Assembly: GCF_003259435.1 (NCBI RefSeq)
Contig: NZ_QLMA01000007.1
Location: 62,001-126,000 of the forward strand
From: Chitinophaga dinghuensis
GTDB lineage: Bacteria; Bacteroidota; Bacteroidia; Chitinophagales; Chitinophagaceae
Length of the DNA stretch: 64,000 nt
Direction: 5' to 3'
The translations under genes and the position numbers were made by a program. Below are positions 44,236 to 51,947 of the stretch, piece by piece. The notes under the pieces were generated by a model. It had not been told where the DNA came from and searched no databases. It worked only from the letters and a program-made list of their open reading frames with translations. How positions within the stretch are numbered: position 1 is the first letter of the stretch; each line of letters begins with the position of its first letter.

Positions 44236-44243
44236 CAAAGCTA
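44236..44243 (-). promoter_or_regulatory. -7 promoter element of the hydrolase operon
   Basis: TAGCTTTG on the minus strand matches TAnnTTTG exactly, about 28 bases before the hydrolase start. The -33 position is not clear. Confidence 0.45.
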
Positions 44244-44295
44244 ATGTGGGAATGGGGCCTTTCGTTAACGATTGTCAAACCAAAAATTAAGAATT

Positions 44296-45174
44296 TCAAA
44301 CTTCTTGTTCCCGGTATGATTTCGGATTGGTGCCAGTAAGCCGTTTGAAAAAGTTATTAAAATAGGTAGGGTAGTCAAAGCCAAGGGCATAGGCAATATC
44401 CGCAATGTTCCAATTGGTATGTTGCAGCAGCGCTTTGGCCTCGCTGACAATGCGTTCTGTGATATGGGTAGTGGTAGACTTGCCGGTAACTTCTTTTACT
44501 GCCCGGTTCAGGTAGTTGACATGTACATTTAGTTCTTTGGCGTAATCCTGGGCCGTCTTTAATTGCAGGGGAAAGTCGGTGCTTTCAATCGGGAACTGTC
44601 GCTCCAGTAGTTCCAGGAATACGGCGGTAAGTCGGGAGGCGGCATTATTATGTTGGTGGCTGTGTTCAGAGGGTTGTAGTTTTAAAGCTTCGTGGATAAT
44701 GAGATGAATGTAATTGCGTATTAAATCATCTTTATACAGATATTGGCTTTGTTGCTCTTCAATCATTTTCAGAAAAATCGAATTAAGATACAGCCGTTGT
44801 TCCTCACTGATATTTAAAACCGGGGTGCCTCCGATTTTGAAAAAAGGTGAATTTTGCAGGCTTTCACTGCGTTCAGATCTGCTAATGAAATCCTCTGAAA
44901 ATAGGCAGGTATAGCCAACATAAGTGGTTGACCGTGTTTCCCAGGAATAGGGAATATGAGGATTACCAAAGAATAATATTGTTCCCGTTGTTTCAAATGT
45001 CCGGTCTGCGTAATGTATGGCACTATTGCCTGTTGTCAGGCAGATTTTAAAAAAGTCCTTTCTGCTGTACATACGGGTTGCGTTGGAGTCGGCCTCAATA
45101 GCAAAGGCGTTGAACCCCTTTAACTTTAACTGGCTGTTATATTCAGAAACGGATCGCAATATTTTCTTTCCCAT
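44296..45174 (-). CDS. AraC-family transcriptional regulator (for the hydrolase operon)
   Basis: A 292-residue regulator. The N-terminal ~160 residues form a cupin-like sensing domain, and the C-terminal ~105 the AraC double helix-turn-helix (DYAKELNVHVNYLNRAVKEVTG and WNIADIAYALGFDYPTYFNNFFKRLTG). It lies 87 bases upstream of the hydrolase operon on the same strand, which makes that operon its likely target. A TAACTTTG element lies only 4 bases before the start codon, so its mRNA could have almost no leader. Effector unknown. Confidence 0.9.
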   Translation of the reverse strand: MGKKILRSVSEYNSQLKLKGFNAFAIEADSNATRMYSRKDFFKICLTTGNSAIHYADRTFETTGTILFFGNPHIPYSWETRSTTYVGYTCLFSEDFISRSERSESLQNSPFFKIGGTPVLNISEEQRLYLNSIFLKMIEEQQSQYLYKDDLIRNYIHLIIHEALKLQPSEHSHQHNNAASRLTAVFLELLERQFPIESTDFPLQLKTAQDYAKELNVHVNYLNRAVKEVTGKSTTTHITERIVSEAKALLQHTNWNIADIAYALGFDYPTYFNNFFKRLTGTNPKSYREQEV

Positions 45175-45178
45175 TAAG

Positions 45179-45186
45179 CAAAGTTA
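45179..45186 (-). promoter_or_regulatory. Possible -7 element very close to an AraC gene start
   Basis: TAACTTTG matches TAnnTTTG 4 bases before the start codon of the AraC gene. Such spacing would give a leaderless transcript; chance is also possible. Confidence 0.3.
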
Positions 45187-45440
45187 AGAAATTCAAATCA
45201 TTTGGGTGGGAGACCAACTATGAGGTGTTTTATAGGAGAAATATTTATGAGCCCAGCCACAGAAATACTATTGAGCATCCTTGCGTCGCACTCTTCAGCT
45301 GTTTGAACTCTATTGAAGCATGCTCCGCATATTACAGTATTAATGGTAGTAATTTTTACTGTTTCTATTCCTATTTAAGCCTAATCTTTAATGGCCCAAT
45401 ATGACGCATTGTTGTCCTTCATAGAAAAGCTTTCATGGGT

Positions 45441-45448
45441 TACTTTTG
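45441..45448 (+). promoter_or_regulatory. Possible -7 element very close to the GlxA-type gene start
   Basis: TACTTTTG matches TAnnTTTG and ends 5 bases before the favoured ATG at 45454. The rest of 45187-45440 holds no supported gene. Confidence 0.3.
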
Positions 45449-45453
45449 CAGAG

Positions 45454-46386
45454 ATGAGAAGAAGAATTGCATTTATTATACCGCCGGATGTGGAGCTGTT
45501 GGACTTGGCTGGTCCTGTCCAGGTATTCCGGGAGGCGGCCTTGCAGGGACTTGATCTTGAAATAGCATTCTATGCTATGGAGCAATACCCGGTCAGTGCG
45601 GTGGGGCTCCCATTCGGGAAACTGGATAATTACCGGAAAGCCGTATTGCATGAGGGCGATTTTCTGTTCATTCCCGGTTTTTATTTTGAAGGCCTGAAAA
45701 GACGCCCTGATATTGAAATGCCATTTTTTAAATGGCTGAGCGACCATGCGGCCAGAAAGATCAATATCTGTTCTGTCTGTAATGCGGCCTTCATACTGGG
45801 AAGTGCAGGACTATTGGATAACCGGGAATGTACTACTCATTGGAGAAGTATGGAACTGTTACAAAACATGTTCCCAACAGCTAAGGTACAAACCAACGTA
45901 TTGTTTGTTAAGAGTGGGAATATCTATACCAGCGCCGGTATTAGTTCAGGGATAGATATGGCTTTATCTATCCTGGAGGAATGGGAGGGGCCATTATTGG
46001 CTAACCAGGTCTCCAGGGGATTACTGATATATCATCGCAGGAGCGCCAAACACGGCCAGCATCATATTTATCTGGATTACAGAAACCATATTGATCCTAG
46101 GATTCACCAGATCCAGGATTATATGATAACACATCTGCACCAATCCCTGACGGTAGAGAAATTATCAGACCTTTTTAACAGCAGCCCAAGAAATCTTACC
46201 AGGGTCTTTAAGGAAGCAACAGGTATAACGATGAATGAATACCTCACCCGCCTAAGGCTGGAAAAGGCAGGTACCTTACGCAATAACCCAGATTATACCA
46301 TGACTAAAATAGCCGCGGAATGTGGGTTCAAATCAGCCCGGCAGTTACAACGAATACTAAAAAAACATGACGAAAGTGAGAAATAG
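45454..46386 (+). CDS. GlxA-type regulator: DJ-1/PfpI domain plus AraC helix-turn-helix
   Basis: A 310-residue regulator from the chosen start, with two domains. The first is an N-terminal DJ-1/PfpI (class I GATase-like) domain (IAFIIPPDVELLDLAGPVQVF, then NICSVCNAAFILGSAGLLDNRECTTHW), whose Cys sits where enzymes have a nucleophile. The second is a C-terminal AraC-type double helix-turn-helix (HQSLTVEKLSDLFNSSPRNLTRVF and MTKIAAECGFKSARQLQRIL). In this GlxA/FtrA group the DJ-1 domain serves as a ligand sensor. The frame is also open back to 45391; ATG 45454 fits the usual N terminus. The following DJ-1-like lipoprotein gene starts 20 bases before its stop, so the two are coupled. Confidence 0.9.
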   Translation: MRRRIAFIIPPDVELLDLAGPVQVFREAALQGLDLEIAFYAMEQYPVSAVGLPFGKLDNYRKAVLHEGDFLFIPGFYFEGLKRRPDIEMPFFKWLSDHAARKINICSVCNAAFILGSAGLLDNRECTTHWRSMELLQNMFPTAKVQTNVLFVKSGNIYTSAGISSGIDMALSILEEWEGPLLANQVSRGLLIYHRRSAKHGQHHIYLDYRNHIDPRIHQIQDYMITHLHQSLTVEKLSDLFNSSPRNLTRVFKEATGITMNEYLTRLRLEKAGTLRNNPDYTMTKIAAECGFKSARQLQRILKKHDESEK

Positions 46387-47560
46387 AAAAATGACCTACT
46401 GCGTCCTTCTTATGATTGGTATGATAGTTATGTGGCTGTTTCATGCTTGTGCTCCTGTCCGGGAGTTTATGCACTGGAAAACCTTTAATGGCATTGCCTC
46501 CATCAATGGCGGGAGACCAGCGTTCAACCCTGCTAAGAAAACAGTAATAATTATCGCAGATAATGAGGGTACAGAAATTTTTGACCTGATGGCGCCCTAT
46601 TATTTATTTAACGCTACGGAAAAGGCAAATGTATATATAGTTGCCAGAGATAAAACCCCCGTCATTCTAAGAAAAGGCCTTTTCCTGATGCCTGATTTTT
46701 CATTCGGAGAGTTTGATTCCATGGGTATTCATCCACAAGTGATCGTTATCCCTAACTTATCGGCGATGGATGCCCGACACCAAAATCAGGAGATTCTTGG
46801 TTGGATTAAGAAGCAATACCGTGATACGACTTTCGTACTTTCAGTTTGTGATGGAGCCTTAACCGCGGCAGCGACAGGCATCTATGACGGCAAACCACTT
46901 ACTACTCACGCATCTGACTTTGCTGCCATCAGTAAACAATTTAATAAACCATTATGGGTAAATAATATCCGCGTCACCCAGAGTGGGAGGCTATTTAGCA
47001 CCGCAGGGGTTTCCAATGCCACTGATGGAGCATTATCCATTATCGATACGCTTTTTGGACGACCAACTATGTTGCGAGTGAGCAAAATGATCCATTACGC
47101 ACTTTCTGCAGATAGGAACGCCCATAAGAGTATAGCTATTGACTTTGGTGATAAGGCGGCTATTGGAAAGAAAGTATTGTTTGGGAAAAACCGACAGGTG
47201 GGTGTACTGTTGCAGGATGGAGCAAATGAGTTGGAGCTGGCTGCAGTCCTTGATACCTATAATCGTACCTTCCCTAAATCGCTGGAAAGCATATCATTGA
47301 CCAACCAGAGTATAAGGACAGGCTATGGCCTCACCTTATTTCCTACGGCCAGTCTGGATAAATTCCATCCTACGGAGCTCCATGTCTTATGTCCAGACAA
47401 ACTTCCATCCACTTCTCACCACTTATTCGATCCTTCCATACTGGTGAAGTATGAGCAACAATCATCACAGTACATTATTGACGTCTGTCTGAGCCGAATA
47501 CGCCTGCAATATGGCCTAAGATATACTGAAGTGGTGAAACGGCTACTTGACTATAACTAA
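46367..47560 (+). CDS. Membrane-anchored protein with two DJ-1/PfpI-like domains
   Basis: A 397-residue protein, unusual for its family because it is exported: a basic N-region (MTKVRNRKM), hydrophobic helix and possible lipobox LFHAC. A DJ-1/PfpI domain covers about 60-250 (KTVIIIADNEGTEIFDLMAPYYLF; FVLSVCDGALTAAATGIYDGKPLTTHASD; LFSTAGVSNATDGALSIID). A second, degenerate repeat follows (QVGVLLQDGANELELAAVLDTY) without a recognisable nucleophile Cys. Overlap with the GlxA-type regulator shows coupling. It might present a sensing or enzymatic DJ-1 domain in the periplasm and work with the regulator. ATG 46391 is an alternative start but loses the basic residues. Function unknown. Confidence 0.8.
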   Translation: MTKVRNRKMTYCVLLMIGMIVMWLFHACAPVREFMHWKTFNGIASINGGRPAFNPAKKTVIIIADNEGTEIFDLMAPYYLFNATEKANVYIVARDKTPVILRKGLFLMPDFSFGEFDSMGIHPQVIVIPNLSAMDARHQNQEILGWIKKQYRDTTFVLSVCDGALTAAATGIYDGKPLTTHASDFAAISKQFNKPLWVNNIRVTQSGRLFSTAGVSNATDGALSIIDTLFGRPTMLRVSKMIHYALSADRNAHKSIAIDFGDKAAIGKKVLFGKNRQVGVLLQDGANELELAAVLDTYNRTFPKSLESISLTNQSIRTGYGLTLFPTASLDKFHPTELHVLCPDKLPSTSHHLFDPSILVKYEQQSSQYIIDVCLSRIRLQYGLRYTEVVKRLLDYN

Positions 47561-47573
47561 TGAGTACCGGCCT

Positions 47574-48455
47574 TCAGGAGTCGCCACTTTTGGCCATCAT
47601 ACGCATGTTTTTCTTATGTTCGCCTGGATTTTCTCCTGTCATCTTTCGGAAGAACCTGTTGAAATAGGAGTCGTTTTCAAAACCAAGAGTATAAGCAAGG
47701 TCTTTGATGGAAATATCCTCCGTCATCATAATGCGTTGTGCCTTTTCAATTTTTTTCTCATTGATGTATTTTCCGGGAGTACATCCTATGTTCTTTTTGA
47801 AGAGACGGATGAAATGGTCCTTGGTAAGAAAACAGATTTCTGCTAAAACATCTATGCTAATGGGTTGATGCAGATGGCTACGGATATAGGTTAGCGATTG
47901 CATAATACGGTTGTCTATATTGACATTTTTATCCGAAGCCTGTAAAAGAAACCTGGACAACAACTGCTTGATAATACCTTCTATTTCCATTTCGTAAGCA
48001 AGTGGCACTGTTTTCTGTCGGGCAATGTTTTTGACCAGTGTTGGATAGTTATCATAAGCCCATGGATCAAAATATGGAAGCTCCCGCTCAGGATTAATCT
48101 CTGCAAGTCGCTTGATTAGCTGGATGGCCAAATCGTCGGCTTTCATTTCAACGGGAAAATCCATCAATTCAAAAATACTGGGCTGATTGCTCAGCTCCTC
48201 ATAAATATGAATATAATACAGCGTGAGAGGTCCGTCACACTTGTAGGAATGATTAATATAAGCAGGCGTAAGATACAGGTGGTTTTTCTCAAGGCTATAG
48301 ACTTTGTTTTCCCTGACTAATTTGGCGGCGCCACTTTCTACAAAATGCAATCGGATAAAAGGACTGCACACATTTCTCCAGTTCCAGTCTCCATGATGGA
48401 CTGCCCGGCCCACATTCAGCAAGATAAAGTTTGGAGGTACCGTTGCTCTGTTCAT
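47574..48455 (-). CDS. AraC-family transcriptional regulator (fucose-type locus)
   Basis: A 293-residue regulator with an N-terminal cupin-like domain (about 1-150; INHSYKCDGPLTLYYIHIYEE) and the C-terminal AraC helix-turn-helix pair (PISIDVLAEICFLTKDHFIRLFKKNIG and ISIKDLAYTLGFENDSYFNRFFRKMTG). It is divergent from the zinc alcohol dehydrogenase and alpha-L-fucosidase genes, with a 335-base control region between. Two copies of TATCGATAT spaced exactly 21 bp apart in that region are a natural AraC binding layout. The likely inducer is a sugar or sugar acid of fucose catabolism, by context only. Confidence 0.9.
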   Translation of the reverse strand: MNRATVPPNFILLNVGRAVHHGDWNWRNVCSPFIRLHFVESGAAKLVRENKVYSLEKNHLYLTPAYINHSYKCDGPLTLYYIHIYEELSNQPSIFELMDFPVEMKADDLAIQLIKRLAEINPERELPYFDPWAYDNYPTLVKNIARQKTVPLAYEMEIEGIIKQLLSRFLLQASDKNVNIDNRIMQSLTYIRSHLHQPISIDVLAEICFLTKDHFIRLFKKNIGCTPGKYINEKKIEKAQRIMMTEDISIKDLAYTLGFENDSYFNRFFRKMTGENPGEHKKNMRMMAKSGDS

Positions 48456-48478
48456 TATAGGTGAATTTAAGGAGAAAA

Positions 48479-48508
48479 TATCGATATAGTGAAATATTTT
48501 ATCGATAT
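48479..48508. promoter_or_regulatory. 21-bp-spaced direct repeats, likely AraC-type operator
   Basis: TATCGATAT at 48479-48487 and again at 48500-48508, repeat starts 21 bp apart, the spacing of tandem AraC half-sites. Each copy is also close to palindromic. They lie 24-53 bases upstream of the AraC gene start. A second small repeat, GGTACT at 48526 and 48535, follows. The rest of 48456-48790 holds no gene. Confidence 0.5.
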
Positions 48509-48790
48509 GAGTAAAGTGTAAAATTGGTACTATAGGTACTTTTGGAATACGAATATAATAGAAGTAAATCTATTGATAGTAAAGGAAAATAAAGCATTGT
48601 AATCCTTACAAGATACCGTTTGTATCCAATATTTTTATTTCTTCCTGTTGCCGATTTTTTGAAATGCCTGCCGATATTCAAATTTAATACTAAGCTGATT
48701 ATCTGCGGTGTATTCTATTGACTATCTGTGAAATTGCCGGAAGTCAGTTAGAGGTTGTTTTACATGGGGGCATCTTATAAATAAAGTTGA

Positions 48791-49801
48791 ATGAATTTAA
48801 TTGCATGTATTGAGCCTGGAAAATTGAAATGTTTAGATGTATCCAAACCGGATTGTTTACCAGGATATTCTTTAATCAGGGTTAAACGTGTTGGCATATG
48901 TGGGACGGATATTCACGCTTTTGAGGGTAATCAGCCATACTTTAGTTATCCACGTGTTTTAGGTCATGAGCTTGCAGGTGAGTTTGTGTCAGGAGATACT
49001 CCCGGCCTCCGCAAGGGAGATGTTGTCACCATGATACCCTATCAGCACTGTAATACCTGTGTCGCTTGTCGAGGTGGTTACACTAACTGCTGTCAGCACA
49101 TGAATGTTATAGGCGTCCACTCGGATGGAGGAATGGCGGAGTTCTTACAGGTACCCTCTCACTTACTACTGTCGGCTGAAGGATTGGATCTTAACCAGGT
49201 CGCATTGGTGGAACCCTTTGCTATAGCTGCACATGCTGTTCGCCGGGCTGGAATAACGCCCGCTGATAATGTTTTGGTAATTGGTGTAGGACCTATTGGG
49301 CTGGCCATAATAGAAATGGCCACTATAGCTGGTGCGAAGGTAATGGCGATAGATATCAATGAGAACCGTATGGGCTGGGCAAAGCATGTTGCCGGTGCTA
49401 AGGAGGTATTTGATGGTAAAGCGGTGAACCTGGAGGAGCAGATTCGGGAAGCAACGAATGGAGATATGCCTACTGTGGTGCTTGATGCCACCGGAAACAG
49501 AAATGCCATCAATGATGCTTTCCGTTTTATGGCCCATTCCGGTCGATTTATCCTGGTGGGGATTCAGAAAGGTATGATTGAATTTAACCATCCGGAATTC
49601 CATAAACGCGAAGGTACCCTGATGAGTAGCCGTAATGCTACCCGAGAAGACTTTGAACATGTACTGGAGTGCATCCGTATGGGAAGAATTAGTCCAGAAA
49701 ATTACATCACCCATTTTATACATTTTGATGAACTGGTAGATCAGTTCCCACACTTGGTGAATGAACCTGGTCTTGTTAAGGCTATTGTCCGTTTAGATTA
49801 A
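48791..49801 (+). CDS. Zinc-dependent alcohol dehydrogenase family protein
   Basis: A 336-residue MDR-type oxidoreductase. The catalytic zinc ligands are seen as Cys in RVGICGTDIHAF and His-Glu in VLGHELAGEF, the structural zinc site in HCNTCVACRGGYTNCC, and the NAD(P) Rossmann loop in VLVIGVGPIGLAIIEMA. Relatives include L-idonate, galactonate and threonine dehydrogenases. Because it lies next to an alpha-L-fucosidase gene and an AraC regulator, a role oxidising fucose, fuconate or a related sugar alcohol or acid is plausible but unproven. The fucosidase gene starts about 200 bases downstream, with a weak terminator-like hairpin between. Confidence 0.9.
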   Translation: MNLIACIEPGKLKCLDVSKPDCLPGYSLIRVKRVGICGTDIHAFEGNQPYFSYPRVLGHELAGEFVSGDTPGLRKGDVVTMIPYQHCNTCVACRGGYTNCCQHMNVIGVHSDGGMAEFLQVPSHLLLSAEGLDLNQVALVEPFAIAAHAVRRAGITPADNVLVIGVGPIGLAIIEMATIAGAKVMAIDINENRMGWAKHVAGAKEVFDGKAVNLEEQIREATNGDMPTVVLDATGNRNAINDAFRFMAHSGRFILVGIQKGMIEFNHPEFHKREGTLMSSRNATREDFEHVLECIRMGRISPENYITHFIHFDELVDQFPHLVNEPGLVKAIVRLD

Positions 49802-49845
49802 GTACTGTAGGATGATTTCGGAAGATTTATTGACATAAGACGAAT

Positions 49846-49879
49846 GTAGCATCTGGCTCTCCTAAACGCTACTTTTTTT
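49846..49879 (+). terminator. Weak terminator after the alcohol dehydrogenase gene
   Basis: GTAGC and GCTAC form a 5-bp stem with a 17-base loop, followed by seven T's. The position suits termination, but the stem is short. Confidence 0.4.
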
Positions 49880-50002
49880 GGTAAATAATCAACCTTTACC
49901 GCCATTGACTGAATGAAGTCCACGTTCATTGATAAAGGGATTCCTGTGATCATGAAAGCATTTGTGGTAATACATTAAACGTAATCAAGTTTACATAGGT
50001 AT

Positions 50003-51643
50003 ATGAGAACATTTACAAAAATTTTGTCGGCAAGCCTGATATTCATGGCAACCCAATTGCATGCGCAGGAAACCTTTAATGTAGTTGTAAATACAACAGC
50101 AGAGCCGATAGCGAAAGGGAAATTCGCCCCCGAATGGAGTTCTCTCAGTCAATATAAGGTACCGGACTGGTTCAGAAATGCTAAGTTTGGTATATGGGCA
50201 CACTGGGGCCCTCAATGCCAGGCGGAGCAAGGCGATTGGTACGCCAGAAACATGTATATGGAAGGTAGTGGCCAATACAAATCACACCTCGCCCATTTTG
50301 GACATCCCTCCAAATCCGGATTCAAGGAAGTAATTCATGACTGGAAAGCACAGCATTGGAATCCCGAGAAACTGGTAGCTCTTTATAAAAGGGCGGGCGC
50401 TCAGTACTTCATGGCTATGGCCAATCATCATGATAACCTGGATATGTGGAACAGCAAGTATCAACAGTGGAATACGGTACGGGTAGGCCCTAAGAAAGAT
50501 ATTTTGGAAGGCTGGGCAAAAGCTGCCAGAAAGAATAACCTGCCCTTTGGTCTGAGTGTACATGCATCTCATGCATGGACATGGTACGAAACCGCCCAAC
50601 GCTCAGATAAAACCGGTCCCATGGCAGGTGTACCATATGATGGTATGCTCCCCGCCGATAGTGGAACGGGTACATGGTGGGAGGGACTTGATCCTCAGGA
50701 GTTATATGCACAAAACCACCCCCTCAGTAAAGATAGTTGGAACAACCATGCCCTCTTTGGTCAATGGGATTGGGGCAATAATGCCAGCATACCGTCACAG
50801 GAGTATTGTACAAAGTTTTACAATCGCACAGTAGATCTGATAAATAAATTTAATCCGGATCTCCTCTACTTTGATGATACGGCTTTGCCTTTGTATCCAG
50901 TCAGTGATGCAGGACTAAAAATTGCAGCTCATTACTATAACCATAACATGACTACCCACAGTGGGAAACTTAATGCCATTCTTTTTGGAAAAGTCTTAAC
51001 AGCAGAACAGAAGAAAAGCCTGGTATGGGATGTAGAAAGAGGCGCGCCTGATAAGATACAAGATTTGCCTTGGCAAACATGCAGCTGCATTGGCGATTGG
51101 CATTACAACAGAAATGTTTATGACGAAGATCGCTATAAATCTGCTAAGGATGTGATTCATATGTTGGTAGATATTGTTAGTAAAAATGGTAATCTGCTCC
51201 TAAATATTCCTGTCCGTGGGGATGGTACTATTGATGATAAAGAAGTGCATGTTTTGGAAGGAATTGCAGCCTGGATGGATATCAATAAGGAAAGTATTTT
51301 CGGTACCCGACCCTGGACTACATATGGAGAAGGACCGTCCACAGAAACAGCCAATCCTGTTAATGCACAAGGTTTTAATGAGGGGAAACTGAAATACTCC
51401 GGCAAGGATATCCGCTTCAATAAAAAGGGAGATATCTTATACGCGACTGTAATGGGTATTCCAATTGAAGATCTACAAATAAAGTCGCTTGGAAAAAAGA
51501 CAGAGAGAAAACAAATTAAAAGTATCATACTCCTGGGTAGCAAAGAGAAAATTAAGTGGCAACAGCAGGAGGACGCTTTGGTTATTCTCAAACCAAAGAC
51601 AGTCCCAAATGATATTGCAATGGTATTTAAGATTACCCAGTAA
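50003..51643 (+). CDS. Alpha-L-fucosidase, glycoside hydrolase family 29
   Basis: A 546-residue exported enzyme (signal peptide ending near LHAQET) that releases terminal alpha-L-fucose. The GH29 catalytic barrel shows WFRNAKFGIWAHWGPQC, the conserved QYFMAMANHHDNLDMW, and strand VDLINKFNPDLLYFDD with the probable nucleophile Asp near residue 291. The end of the barrel has DKIQDLPWQTCSC and NGNLLLNIPVRGDGTID followed by the family GTRPW. A C-terminal beta domain follows. The exact subfamily (A or B) is not settled. Context: alcohol dehydrogenase upstream, AraC regulator divergent. Length is normal. Confidence 0.93.
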   Translation: MRTFTKILSASLIFMATQLHAQETFNVVVNTTAEPIAKGKFAPEWSSLSQYKVPDWFRNAKFGIWAHWGPQCQAEQGDWYARNMYMEGSGQYKSHLAHFGHPSKSGFKEVIHDWKAQHWNPEKLVALYKRAGAQYFMAMANHHDNLDMWNSKYQQWNTVRVGPKKDILEGWAKAARKNNLPFGLSVHASHAWTWYETAQRSDKTGPMAGVPYDGMLPADSGTGTWWEGLDPQELYAQNHPLSKDSWNNHALFGQWDWGNNASIPSQEYCTKFYNRTVDLINKFNPDLLYFDDTALPLYPVSDAGLKIAAHYYNHNMTTHSGKLNAILFGKVLTAEQKKSLVWDVERGAPDKIQDLPWQTCSCIGDWHYNRNVYDEDRYKSAKDVIHMLVDIVSKNGNLLLNIPVRGDGTIDDKEVHVLEGIAAWMDINKESIFGTRPWTTYGEGPSTETANPVNAQGFNEGKLKYSGKDIRFNKKGDILYATVMGIPIEDLQIKSLGKKTERKQIKSIILLGSKEKIKWQQQEDALVILKPKTVPNDIAMVFKITQ

Positions 51644-51669
51644 ATTTGGTTTGTCGAATTATGTAATAG

Positions 51670-51840
51670 CGCGTAATATTCTCAGGAGTGCCCTGCCGAT
51701 TAATAGAAGCCAGAATTTTGGAATTGAAAGACCATCGCTTTTTCATTGCGACGCTTTTTGTTCCGCAAGATAACTCAACCCAGGAAGCCCCGCACAAATT
51801 AGTGACAGCTTTTCTGAAAAGCGTTATAGGTAAGCAGTAG
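51670..51840 (+). pseudogene. C-terminal remnant of a lost gene
   Basis: A 56-codon open frame without an ATG, ending at TAG 51838-51840, reads like the tail of a real protein: ARILELKDHRFFIATLFV then PQDNSTQEAPHKLVTAFLK. Two stop codons in a row (51664-51669) cut it off on the left. I cannot name the family. It may be what remains after deletion of an older gene; a start at GTG 51688 giving a short real protein is less likely. The 51841-51947 remainder contains only a hairpin. Confidence 0.4.
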
Positions 51841-51910
51841 ATGGATAACTTTTCTGGTGACCATCAAGTACGACTGACTGTAGTCCTGACTTCATAATAA
51901 GCATTAGAAG

Positions 51911-51932
51911 GGAGAGCATCTCTCTGCTCTCC
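51911..51932. terminator. Hairpin between convergent genes
   Basis: GGAGAGCA, a 6-base loop and TGCTCTCC form an 8-bp stem 16 bases before the stop of the esterase gene. There is no T-run, so a transcription stop is only suggested by position. Confidence 0.4.
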
Positions 51933-51947
51933 TGTATAGACAAGCTA

